NCBI RefSeq assembly: GCF_014195635.1
Contig: NZ_JACICC010000013.1
Coordinates: forward strand, 1-47,799
From: Pseudochelatococcus contaminans
GTDB taxonomy: Bacteria; Pseudomonadota; Alphaproteobacteria; Rhizobiales; Beijerinckiaceae
Length of the DNA stretch: 47,799 nucleotides
Direction of reading: 5' to 3'
Part shown: one piece after another, positions 41,231 to 47,799 of the stretch
How positions within the stretch are numbered: position 1 is the stretch's first letter
Layout: each line of letters begins with the position of its first letter
Made by a program: the position numbers and the translations under genes
Notes under the pieces: model-generated
Databases searched by the model: none
Told to the model about the DNA's origin: nothing
The model's input: only the letters and a program-made list of their open reading frames with translations

Positions 41231-41323
41231 TCACCGGAAAAATACGTATTTGATCAAAGCGGCGGCGGTAAGGAGCACGAGCACCAGAAGAACGATGCCC
41301 CACATCATCCCGCCCGACATCAT
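41231..41323 (-). CDS. 30-residue membrane peptide of the copper region
   Basis: An ATG-ATG start at 41323/41320 opens 30 codons: a Met/Gly-rich head (MMSGGMMWG), one hydrophobic helix and a basic end (IKYVFFR). Tiny proteins of this design are common beside copper ATPase and oxidase genes and often go unannotated. It lies between the ATPase and DUF411 genes on the same strand. The ribosome-binding site is weak. Confidence 0.6.
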   Translation of the reverse strand: MMSGGMMWGIVLLVLVLLTAAALIKYVFFR

Positions 41324-41489
41324 GACATTGCATCATGGCCTGTTCTGCCCTTCCGTCGCAAAGATACTCATAGCGGCCCCCTTCGCCGCAGACTTTGACT
41401 TAGCGCAAGGATGGGACGGTATCCGGGCTGTTGGCGCCACCATCGTCACCAATTTTTCCAGATGGAGGACCTTCGCCCACGTCAGCCTC
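41324..41489. other. Short gap after the copper ATPase
   Basis: No gene, repeat or clear terminator was seen between the ATPase stop and the 30-residue peptide. Confidence 0.4.
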
Positions 41490-43877
41490 CTACAATCTCG
41501 TGACCCGCAGCCGGGAGGCGTTCGCGATGACGCTCACCGACGACAGCGCCATGGCGGCGGCCGCGATGATCGGCGACAGCAGGATGTCGAAGAACGGGTA
41601 GAGCACCCCGGCCGCCACCGGCACGCCGAGCGCGTTGTAAATGAAGGCGAAGAATAGGTTCTGGCGGATGTTGCGCATGACAGCCTCCGAGAGCCGGCGC
41701 GCGCGGACGATGCCCGTGAGATCGCCCTTGAGCAATGTGACGCCTGCGCTTTCCATTGCCACATCGGTACCGGTGCCCATGGCGATGCCCACATCGGCCG
41801 CCGCCAGCGCCGGTGCGTCGTTCACGCCGTCGCCTGCCATCGCCACCACCTCGCCTGCCGCCTTGTGACGCTGCACGACCGCGCTTTTCTGGTCGGGCAG
41901 GACCTCGGCCTCGACCTCGTCGATGCCGAGCCGGCGGGCGACCGCCTTGGCCGTGGTCCAGTTATCACCCGTAAGCATGACAACGCGGATTCCCTGCGCC
42001 TTCAGCGCGGCAAGCGCCTCGGGCGTCGAGGGCTTGACCGGATCGGCGATGGCGAAGATGGCAGCGATGCGGTTGTCCACTCCCATGAAGATCGCGGTTG
42101 CCCCGTCCTCGCGCAGCCGGTCGGCCTCATCCGCCAGTGGGGCGACATCAACGCCTTGCTCGGCTAGGAACTTGGCATTTCCAAGGGGAATGCGCTTGCC
42201 TTCGACCGTGCCGTAGGCGCCTTTGCCGGTCGGCGAGTCGAAATCCGCGACCGGTGCGGTCACGATCCCCCGCTCCTCGGCAGCGCGAACGATGGCCAGC
42301 GCCAGCGGATGCTCGCTGGCCCGCTCCACGCTGGCGGCAAGCCGCAAAGCCTCGTCCTCGGTGAACCCCGGCGCCGGCACGATTGCGGTGACGGCGGGTC
42401 GTCCCTCGGTCAGCGTACCGGTCTTGTCGACTATGATGGTATCGACCTTCTCCATATGCTCCAGCGCCTCGGCGTTCTTGATCAGCACGCCCGCCTGTGC
42501 GCCACGCCCGACGCCGACCATGATCGACATCGGCGTTGCCAGCCCGAGCGCACAGGGACAGGCGATGATCAGCACGGAAACCGCCGCGATCAGACCGAAG
42601 GAGAAGCGCGGCTCCGGACCCCAGATCGACCAGGTTATGAAGGCAAGGATTGCGACCACGATCACCGCCGGCACGAACCAGCCCGACACCTGATCGGCGA
42701 GGCGCTGGATCGGCGCGCGACTACGCTGCGCCTCGGCGACGAGCTGGACGATCTGCGACAGCATGGTGTCGCGGCCGACCTTCTTCGCCTCGATCACCAG
42801 CGCGCCGGACTGGTTCATGGTGCCGCCGATGGCGGTGGCGCCGACCTCCTTGGTGACCGGCATCGACTCGCCAGTCACCATCGATTCATCGACGGCGCTG
42901 CGTCCTTCCAGAACTTCGCCATCGACCGGCACCTTCTCGCCGGGACGCACCCGCAGGCGGTCGCCGACCCGAACGGTGTCGAGTTGAACCTCCTCCTCGG
43001 TGCCGTCGTCACGAATGATCCGGGCGGTCTTGGGGGCGAGGTCGAGCAGCGCCCGGATCGCGCCGCTGGTGCTCTCGCGCGCCCGCAATTCCAACACCTG
43101 CCCGAGCAGCACGAGCACAGTGATGACCGCGGCCGCCTCGAAATAGACCGCGACCGAGCCGTCATGCTGGCGGAATGCATCTGGGAAGATGCCCGGCGCC
43201 AGCGTGGCGACGACGCTGTATATCCACGCCGTTCCCGTGCCCATGGCGATCAGTGTAAACATGTTGAGGCTGCGGTTGACGAGCGACTGCCAGCCACGCT
43301 GGAAGAACGGCCAGCCCGCCCAGAGAACGACCGGCGTTGCGAGGATCAGTTGCAGCCAGTTCGAGACCTGCTGCCCGATGGCATGAGTCAGCCCGAACAG
43401 ATGCCCGCCCATCTCGAGAATGAACACCGGGATCGCCAGAACGAGGCCGATCCAGAAGCGGCGTGTCATGTCGATCAGTTCGACATTGGGCTCGGCCTCA
43501 AGGCTGACCAGTACCGGCTCCAGCGCCATGCCGCAGATCGGGCATGATCCGGGGCCGTCCTGCCGGATCTCAGGATGCATCGGGCAGGTATAGACCGTCC
43601 CCTCGAGAATCGGTACTACCTCCGCCGCCGCCGGATCGAGATAGCTTTCGGGCTCGGCCAGGAACTTCGCGCGGCACCCGGCCGAGCAGAAATAATAGGG
43701 CCGGCCCGCATGCTCGGCCTTGTGCTGGGCCGTGTGGGGATCGACAATCATGCCGCAGACCGGGTCCTTGACCTTGTGCGTGTCGTCCTGCGCGACGGCC
43801 CCGTGATCATGCGCATGACCTTGGGCGGAATGAGCGTGACTCTGATTCTGGTGATCGTGTTCGGTCTTGCTGGCCAT
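41490..43877 (-). CDS. copA: Copper/silver P1B-type ATPase with YHS and metal-binding N-terminus
   Basis: The ATG at 43877, seven bases after GGAGG, gives 795 residues; a GTG at 43883 is too close to that site. A His-rich start (residues 7-28) leads to a YHS domain ([19 protein letters not shown]), then the YTCPMHPEI / [10 protein letters not shown] zinc-ribbon-like domain. The core has CPC ([13 protein letters not shown]) near residue 440, DKTGTLTEG near 483 and [10 protein letters not shown]. It exports Cu(I)/Ag(I) to the periplasm. A perfect CueR box precedes it. Confidence 0.94.
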   Translation of the reverse strand: MASKTEHDHQNQSHAHSAQGHAHDHGAVAQDDTHKVKDPVCGMIVDPHTAQHKAEHAGRPYYFCSAGCRAKFLAEPESYLDPAAAEVVPILEGTVYTCPMHPEIRQDGPGSCPICGMALEPVLVSLEAEPNVELIDMTRRFWIGLVLAIPVFILEMGGHLFGLTHAIGQQVSNWLQLILATPVVLWAGWPFFQRGWQSLVNRSLNMFTLIAMGTGTAWIYSVVATLAPGIFPDAFRQHDGSVAVYFEAAAVITVLVLLGQVLELRARESTSGAIRALLDLAPKTARIIRDDGTEEEVQLDTVRVGDRLRVRPGEKVPVDGEVLEGRSAVDESMVTGESMPVTKEVGATAIGGTMNQSGALVIEAKKVGRDTMLSQIVQLVAEAQRSRAPIQRLADQVSGWFVPAVIVVAILAFITWSIWGPEPRFSFGLIAAVSVLIIACPCALGLATPMSIMVGVGRGAQAGVLIKNAEALEHMEKVDTIIVDKTGTLTEGRPAVTAIVPAPGFTEDEALRLAASVERASEHPLALAIVRAAEERGIVTAPVADFDSPTGKGAYGTVEGKRIPLGNAKFLAEQGVDVAPLADEADRLREDGATAIFMGVDNRIAAIFAIADPVKPSTPEALAALKAQGIRVVMLTGDNWTTAKAVARRLGIDEVEAEVLPDQKSAVVQRHKAAGEVVAMAGDGVNDAPALAAADVGIAMGTGTDVAMESAGVTLLKGDLTGIVRARRLSEAVMRNIRQNLFFAFIYNALGVPVAAGVLYPFFDILLSPIIAAAAMALSSVSVIANASRLRVTRL

Positions 43878-43921
43878 TTTCACGCCTCCTCGGCGTCTTA
43901 TCCTAAGCTTGCTCTTCGCCT

Positions 43922-43952
43922 ATTCTGCGCCTTCCAACCGTTGGAAGGTCAA
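43922..43952 (-). promoter_or_regulatory. CueR-type promoter of the copper ATPase (site D)
   Basis: On the minus strand TTGACC (43952-43947), a 19-bp spacer and CAGAAT (43927-43922) are seen. The dyad CCTTCCAA-N3-TTGGAAGG (43930-43948) is perfect. The ATPase ATG is 44 bases beyond the -10. Confidence 0.9.
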
Positions 43953-43982
43953 GAGGTGATCGGAATCCGGGGTTCCTGCCAA

Positions 43983-44954
43983 TCAGTGATTGTCGTGGAT
44001 CTTTCCGATGCTGGTCCGTTCTTGCCCCGTCTGAGACTGCATGATGTCAATCTCGGCCGCAGAGTCCTCGCCGTCGAGGCAGTATTCCTCGATCTGCAAC
44101 GTCGAGAAGTAGATGTTGAAACGCTCGCGCAGGAGATTGCTTGCTTGTCGCAGCACCCGTTCGCCTTCCTGAAAGTCCCCAACGCAGACGTGGCTTGAGA
44201 ATACATTGCGCCCGGATGTCAGACTCCAGGCATGGACGTGGTGCACGTCGGTAACCCCCTCTAGCTGCCGTATGGCCTCGATGGCGGCCTCCAAGTCGAG
44301 GTCTTCGGGCGTGCCTTGCAGCAGGATGTGCAATGCCTCGCGCATAATACCCCAGGAAGCCCAGAGCAGCAGCAGTCCGAAGGCCATGCCAAGCAGCGGA
44401 TCGATGGCCACAAAGCCCGTGAATCGGATCACCAGCGCCGAGACGATGATGAGGAAGCTGCCGACGAAGGTCTGCAGGATGTGCCAATACGCACCCCGCA
44501 TATTCAGGTTGTCCTTCTGGCGCTCGTACATGAGCCAGAGCGCGACAAGCTCGGTGGCGATGCCGCCCGCTGCGGCGATCAACATCGGCGTCGTGGCCAG
44601 TTCGATGGGCTCCATGAGGCGCATCGCGCCCATCCACAGCACGTAGAGAGCCATGGCGACGAGGAAGAGGCCGTTGAAGAGGGCCCCCAGGATCTCCGCC
44701 CGAATGTAGCCGAAGGTGCGCGAGGGGCTGGATTTTCGCTCACCCAGACGCATGGCGACCAGCGCAATGAGCACGCCGCCCACGGCCGAGAAGGTGTGGA
44801 AGGCATCCGACATGACGGCGACTGAGCCCGTCCAGATGCCGATCCCGAGTTCCACGATGAAGTAAAGGCCGGTAAGCCAGCCCGAAATGACGAGCGCTTT
44901 GCGATCACCACTCGCCGGCATGTGGCCGGCATGACCGCCGTGAGACATTGACAT
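43983..44954 (-). CDS. CDF-family transporter with altered metal sites, in the copper region
   Basis: The ATG at 44954, eight bases after AGGAGG, gives 323 residues; a GTG at 44963 overlaps that site. Six helices and a cytoplasmic domain are present. Aligned with the CDF at 33348, the second helix reads VMSDAFHTFSAVGG and the fifth WHILQTFVG: both His remain, but the two Asp of HxxxD are replaced by Ala and Thr. This should abolish the normal zinc geometry. Its place between the copper ATPase and the oxidase points to another cation or role. Confidence 0.87.
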   Translation of the reverse strand: MSMSHGGHAGHMPASGDRKALVISGWLTGLYFIVELGIGIWTGSVAVMSDAFHTFSAVGGVLIALVAMRLGERKSSPSRTFGYIRAEILGALFNGLFLVAMALYVLWMGAMRLMEPIELATTPMLIAAAGGIATELVALWLMYERQKDNLNMRGAYWHILQTFVGSFLIIVSALVIRFTGFVAIDPLLGMAFGLLLLWASWGIMREALHILLQGTPEDLDLEAAIEAIRQLEGVTDVHHVHAWSLTSGRNVFSSHVCVGDFQEGERVLRQASNLLRERFNIYFSTLQIEEYCLDGEDSAAEIDIMQSQTGQERTSIGKIHDNH

Positions 44955-44976
44955 AGGGTTCACCTCCTTGTTGCAC

Positions 44977-45004
44977 AGGAGGACGCCGGTGCCGGCGTCC
45001 TCCT
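44977..45004. terminator. 28-base hairpin between oxidase and CDF genes
   Basis: AGGAGGACGCCGG (44977-44989) and CCGGCGTCCTCCT (44992-45004) are perfect 13-bp arms around TG. It lies after the oxidase stop (45018, minus) and 22 bases before the CDF start, and its arm also resembles the CDF ribosome-binding site. No T-run follows, so attenuation or mRNA processing is as likely as termination. Confidence 0.55.
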
Positions 45005-45017
45005 GCCAGCACGCTGC

Positions 45018-46526
45018 CTATGCGCTGACCGCGAATTCGGTCATCATGCCTGTTTCAAGATGCGGCATGTGATGGCAATGCAGCATCCAGCGCGCGGCTT
45101 CTCCGGCATCGAGTGCCACGTCGACCATCGACATCGGCGGCACATACACCGTGTCCCGCTGCGCGCCCGTGACCGCACGTCCATTCAGCCCGACGACCTG
45201 GAACACATGGCCGTGGAGATGCATCGGGTGACCCATCATCGACATATTGTGGAAGGACAGCACGATCCGTTCGCCGCGCCTCGCGGTAACCGGGCGATGC
45301 TGGCCCCAGACGGCACCGTTGATCGTCCACACATAGGGCTGCATCGAGCCGCCCAGCATCACCATGTGGCTGCGGTCCACCGGCCGCTCCGGCAAGGATT
45401 CGGAAGCGATCAGGCGCGTCTCCTGCGCAAGGTCGGTGTCAAAGGCCGGTGCTTCGGTCTCTGCCAAAGCATCAATGTGCCGTATCTCGGCGCCCGGAGT
45501 GGCAAGGATCAGACCGGTGCGCTCCCGCGCGCCTTCTCGCAGCGCGAGGATCGGCCAGGCACCGCCCTCCGAAGGCAGGTCGATCTCAAGGTCGAGCCGT
45601 TGGCCCATGGCCAGACCGAACCTCGTGCCGGAGAGCGGCTGAACGGCATGGCCATCAACCGCGACGAGCCGGGCCTGCGCTTCGCCGGTGTCGAGCCAGA
45701 ACACCGTCGCCGCAGCGGCGTTGATGACCCGCAGGCGGATACGCCCGCCGCGCTCGACCTGCACCACTTCCGGGTCCGAGAGCGTACGATCATTGGCAAG
45801 ATAGGCGTCCCAGTCGTAGTCGTTGAGGTCCATCGTCATGCCGTCCATGGTCCCCATTCCCATCATGCCGCCCTTGGCGCCGTGATCCATGCCAGTCATC
45901 GGCATGTTTCCCATCGCGCCGTGGTTCATACCTGACATTCCGCCCGTGCCTGTGCCTGTGCCGCTTCCGTGATTGCCCGTGGCACCATGGCCGGACTTGA
46001 TCTCCGCCATCACCTCTTCGGGTGCCTTGAATGAGAAATCATGCAGAAACAGTACCACCTCCTGCCGGTCAGCGGCGACATCCTCGGCGCTGCGCACGAT
46101 CAGGGGCGCGGCCAGAAGGCGCATCTCGTGCAGCGGAACATGCGCGTGCATCCAATAGGTGCCGGGCAGCGGTGCGAAGTCATAGGCGCGAGTCTCGCCG
46201 GGGGCGAGCATCGGCAAGGGCATGTCGGGCACGCCATCCTGCGCATTGGGCGGGATCTGGCCGTGCCAGTGGATCAGTGTGGCGGTGTCGAGTTCGTTCG
46301 TTAGATCCACCCGGAACGGCATGCCGGGATCGAGTGTCAGGCCCTGTCCGGATGGCCCGGCAAGGCCCCAGACAGTGGCGGCGCGTCCGTCGATGTCGAG
46401 CGTGCGGCTGGCGGCGCGAAGCGATAGCGGCGTGGCGTCCTGCGCTGCCGCCATCCGGGGCACCTGAGCGTAGGCCAGCATGGCCGCGCCAGCGGCGAGA
46501 AAGCCGCGTCGTGAAAGGGTATTCAT
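45018..46526 (-). CDS. Tat-exported multicopper oxidase
   Basis: The ATG at 46526 follows GAGGAGA and gives 502 residues. The Tat signal is MNTLSRRGFLAAG. The four copper motifs are HWHGQ (near 86), WMHAHVPLH, HPMHLHGH and HCHHMPHLETGMM (near 483), which supply type 1, 2 and 3 sites. A Met/Gly/His-rich insert (about residues 195-250) resembles those of CueO/CopA. The enzyme should oxidise Cu(I) in the periplasm. The longer open frame has no family similarity. Confidence 0.93.
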   Translation of the reverse strand: MNTLSRRGFLAAGAAMLAYAQVPRMAAAQDATPLSLRAASRTLDIDGRAATVWGLAGPSGQGLTLDPGMPFRVDLTNELDTATLIHWHGQIPPNAQDGVPDMPLPMLAPGETRAYDFAPLPGTYWMHAHVPLHEMRLLAAPLIVRSAEDVAADRQEVVLFLHDFSFKAPEEVMAEIKSGHGATGNHGSGTGTGTGGMSGMNHGAMGNMPMTGMDHGAKGGMMGMGTMDGMTMDLNDYDWDAYLANDRTLSDPEVVQVERGGRIRLRVINAAAATVFWLDTGEAQARLVAVDGHAVQPLSGTRFGLAMGQRLDLEIDLPSEGGAWPILALREGARERTGLILATPGAEIRHIDALAETEAPAFDTDLAQETRLIASESLPERPVDRSHMVMLGGSMQPYVWTINGAVWGQHRPVTARRGERIVLSFHNMSMMGHPMHLHGHVFQVVGLNGRAVTGAQRDTVYVPPMSMVDVALDAGEAARWMLHCHHMPHLETGMMTEFAVSA

Positions 46527-46598
46527 GGTCGTCTCCTCGGGACCGCAGTCCCGTTCCTCAATCCGGTTTCCTCCCGAGCTGCCCACTCCATAAATGCA

Positions 46599-46653
46599 AG
46601 TCTACATATCAAAACAAGCAATGTCAATGATCTGTGATCTCAGATCACGATCA
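46599..46653 (-). promoter_or_regulatory. Promoter and upstream palindrome of the multicopper oxidase
   Basis: On the minus strand TTGACA (46627-46622) and TAGACT (46604-46599) are 17 bp apart. GTGATCT-C-AGATCAC (46634-46648), extended by TGATC/GATCA on both sides, lies just upstream of the -35, where an activator would bind. It is unlike the CueR boxes. Confidence 0.6.
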
Positions 46654-46885
46654 TATTATCCGGAGAGATTCCGCGGCTCAGTACCGTACGGTCTGGGTGA
46701 AGGAGGACAAAACTGCTGAAGAGGAGCCGTCACATCACGCGGCTGGCCATCCCGGCTTTCATCGCCTCTCTGGCGATGCCGGCGGCTCTCCGATGAGCAA
46801 GAGCATGATCAATGATGAAACGGGGTTCGGGGGAAGCGGGACGGCTGCCGCGCCCGATAGTCTGCGTTTTGACTTTAGTGGTCGG
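46654..46885. other. Unassigned stretch right of the oxidase promoter
   Basis: No standard gene is seen. A 28-codon plus-strand frame at 46713-46796 looks like a signal peptide but lacks a usual start codon. A perfect ACCGTACGGT palindrome lies near 46683-46692. This may be the edge of the copper cargo. Confidence 0.35.
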
Positions 46886-47150
46886 CTATCCGGCCTGCGA
46901 GATCGCCATCGAGGGCCGAAACGGTTTTTCCCGCGCTGACCTGAATGAGCGCACATCCGCCATGGCGCGGCGAATGACGGGGGTCTGCTTTTCCGGCGCA
47001 AGCTCGGCCATGCCGGTTTCCGTCGGCAGCTCGATATTGATGGAAAGCCGGTCGGCATAGAGCCCCGCCTCCTCGACGAGTGCTGGCGACGCCTCGGGGA
47101 TCGTCTTGAGGTGAATGTAGCCGTTGAAATGGAAATCGCCCCCCGAACCT
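46886..47150 (-). pseudogene. Fragment of a radical SAM DNA modification/repair protein
   Basis: The minus-strand frame encodes FHFNGYIHLKTIPEASPALV, YADRLSINIELPTETG and APEKQTPVIRRAM, an internal region of the TIGR03916-type putative DNA modification/repair radical SAM protein. An upstream in-frame TGA and a TAG at 46888-46886 bound it, and the cysteine cluster is missing. The last residues after RRAMADV are unlike the family. The fragment marks a recombination edge at the right end of the cargo. Confidence 0.65.
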
Positions 47151-47449
47151 CAAGTATTGGGGGAGACGTTGGCGGCGGGATTTTTTCCATGTCACGTCCA
47201 TGGACGTCAGAGGAAAAGTAAAACAACGTGGCCGCCAGGATAGAAAAGAAAAATCTTCGCAAATTGACGCGCTGCCTCCCAGGCTTTTCCGTGTATTTTT
47301 TCTGCCAGTTTATTCCATCCGTTCTGCAGCTCGGATAGCTGGGGCCAATTATACTCAGGCTTGCCGGCATGTCCCTATCCAAATGAACGGGGCATATTGG
47401 GTTTGCGCCTGCTAGGCTTGCGCAACAGGCATAGAGGGCGGAGCAGAGC
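47151..47449. other. Unassigned stretch between radical SAM fragment and membrane protein gene
   Basis: No gene, repeat or clear promoter was recognised in this gap. It is less GC-rich than its surroundings, with several A- and T-runs near 47215-47320. Confidence 0.35.
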
Positions 47450-47734
47450 ATGTGGGATTTCAACGTCGGCAATGCGCTGGCAATGATGGCGCGGACCATG
47501 CCGTTCATCGTGCTGCGGATGGCCGTCTATTTCGGCATCGCCGTTGGCTACGTTCTGGTGACCGGAACCGGTGCCGGCATCGGCTATGGCGTTGGCGGCT
47601 TCGGTGACGAGGGCTTTCAGGCCAATACAACAATGTGGGGCGGCATCATGGGCTTCGGCCTGTTTGGCGCCATCATGTACTGGGCGCGCGAATACATCCT
47701 TTATCCTGCATTCCCCAAGTGGCGTGTCGTTTGA
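47450..47734 (+). CDS. Small membrane protein, possibly C-terminally truncated
   Basis: The protein has 94 residues: MWDFNVGNALAMMARTMPF, then a Gly-rich helix (YVLVTGTGAGIGYGVGGFG) and a second helix (GIMGFGLFGAIMYW). From memory, relatives continue after REYILY, whereas this one ends after PAFPKWRVV, so a 3' truncation is possible. A GGCGGAG site lies 5' of the ATG. Its function is unknown. Confidence 0.6.
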   Translation: MWDFNVGNALAMMARTMPFIVLRMAVYFGIAVGYVLVTGTGAGIGYGVGGFGDEGFQANTTMWGGIMGFGLFGAIMYWAREYILYPAFPKWRVV

Positions 47735-47799
47735 GGTGAAGATCGCCTGTATCCGAGCGCTAGACAAGGATTTTCTGCCGCAAGCGGCACCTGCGGTCG

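Noticed and set aside
42309-43547. 412-codon plus-strand frame opposite the copper ATPase
   Set aside because: It mirrors the ATPase core, whose motifs are certain, and has low-complexity His/Arg/Asp content.
46713-46796. 28-codon plus-strand frame resembling a signal peptide, after GGAGGACAAAA
   Set aside because: It would need a CTG start and ends at once; it may be a relic but cannot be supported.
46759-47508. 249-codon minus-strand frame at the right edge
   Set aside because: The frame that shows radical SAM similarity is a different one; this long frame has no family pattern and a serine/arginine-rich shadow composition.
47375-47767. 130-codon minus-strand frame opposite the terminal membrane protein
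   Set aside because: The plus-strand frame has membrane helices and a ribosome-binding site; the opposite one has neither.
1-47799. CRISPR arrays, tRNA or rRNA genes, integrase and att sites
   Set aside because: No regularly spaced repeats, cloverleaf-type genes, rRNA segments or recombinase genes other than the IS630 transposase were seen.

Overview
The window is about 48 kb of GC-rich DNA. It carries an alphaproteobacterial type of integrative and conjugative element (ICE), or a closely related conjugative plasmid, loaded with two metal/metalloid-resistance regions. The transfer gene order parA - methyltransferase - RHH - DUF2840 - traF - DUF736 - lytic transglycosylase - DUF3363-type relaxase - traG - copG - trbBCDEJ(K)LFGI - DUF2274 - lysR is the arrangement known from rhizobial and sphingomonad elements. 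The species cannot be named from the sequence. No integrase, att site, tRNA, rRNA or CRISPR array was seen.

Layout. (1) 1-8527: maintenance and DNA-processing half of the transfer module, plus strand, mostly joined by 4-base ATGA overlaps; an iterated 9-11 bp palindrome lies just ahead of the relaxase gene. (2) 8528-22099: cargo block 1, which sits between copG and trbB, two genes that normally adjoin. It holds two plus-strand exported proteins; an arsenic operon on the minus strand (arsR, two unrelated arsenate reductases, acr3, arsH, MFS) with a divergent DUF6428 gene; a Cd/Zn/Pb-type operon (P-type ATPase, short CDF, PCuAC, SCO, CcdA, LspA) under a divergent MerR; and a second arsR with a bile-acid-symporter-family carrier. 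(3) 22100-31746: complete trb mating-pair (type IV secretion) operon, followed by a convergent LysR regulator. (4) 32647-46526: cargo block 2, mostly minus strand. It has a zinc/cobalt-type CDF + SmtB/ArsR pair, a DHA2 drug exporter, an IS630-family insertion sequence, and a copper region with a CopZ-like chaperone, YqaA, a DUF305-beta-propeller fusion, DUF411, several very small proteins, a copper P-type ATPase, a non-canonical CDF and a Tat-exported multicopper oxidase. (5) 46527-47799: right edge with a fragment of a radical SAM gene and a small membrane protein.

How it works together. The tra/trb genes make the relaxosome, coupling protein and mating channel that move the element; the cargo gives resistance to As, Cd/Zn/Pb, Co/Zn and Cu. 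Regulation is legible in the DNA: two ArsR boxes share the same TCAAC-N12-GTTGA architecture; a MerR box sits in a 19-bp promoter spacer; a 52-bp nested palindrome covers the CDF/SmtB promoter; and four clear plus one degenerate CueR-type copper boxes govern genes across block 2, although no cueR gene lies in the window. The most notable oddities are a copper-operon CDF lacking both Asp residues of the HxxxD metal-site pairs, a copper promoter whose gene is reduced to 12 codons beside the IS, direct repeats bounding the CDF-SmtB-MFS segment, and a cargo block without any recombinase gene but with resolvase-site-like repeats near both ends.
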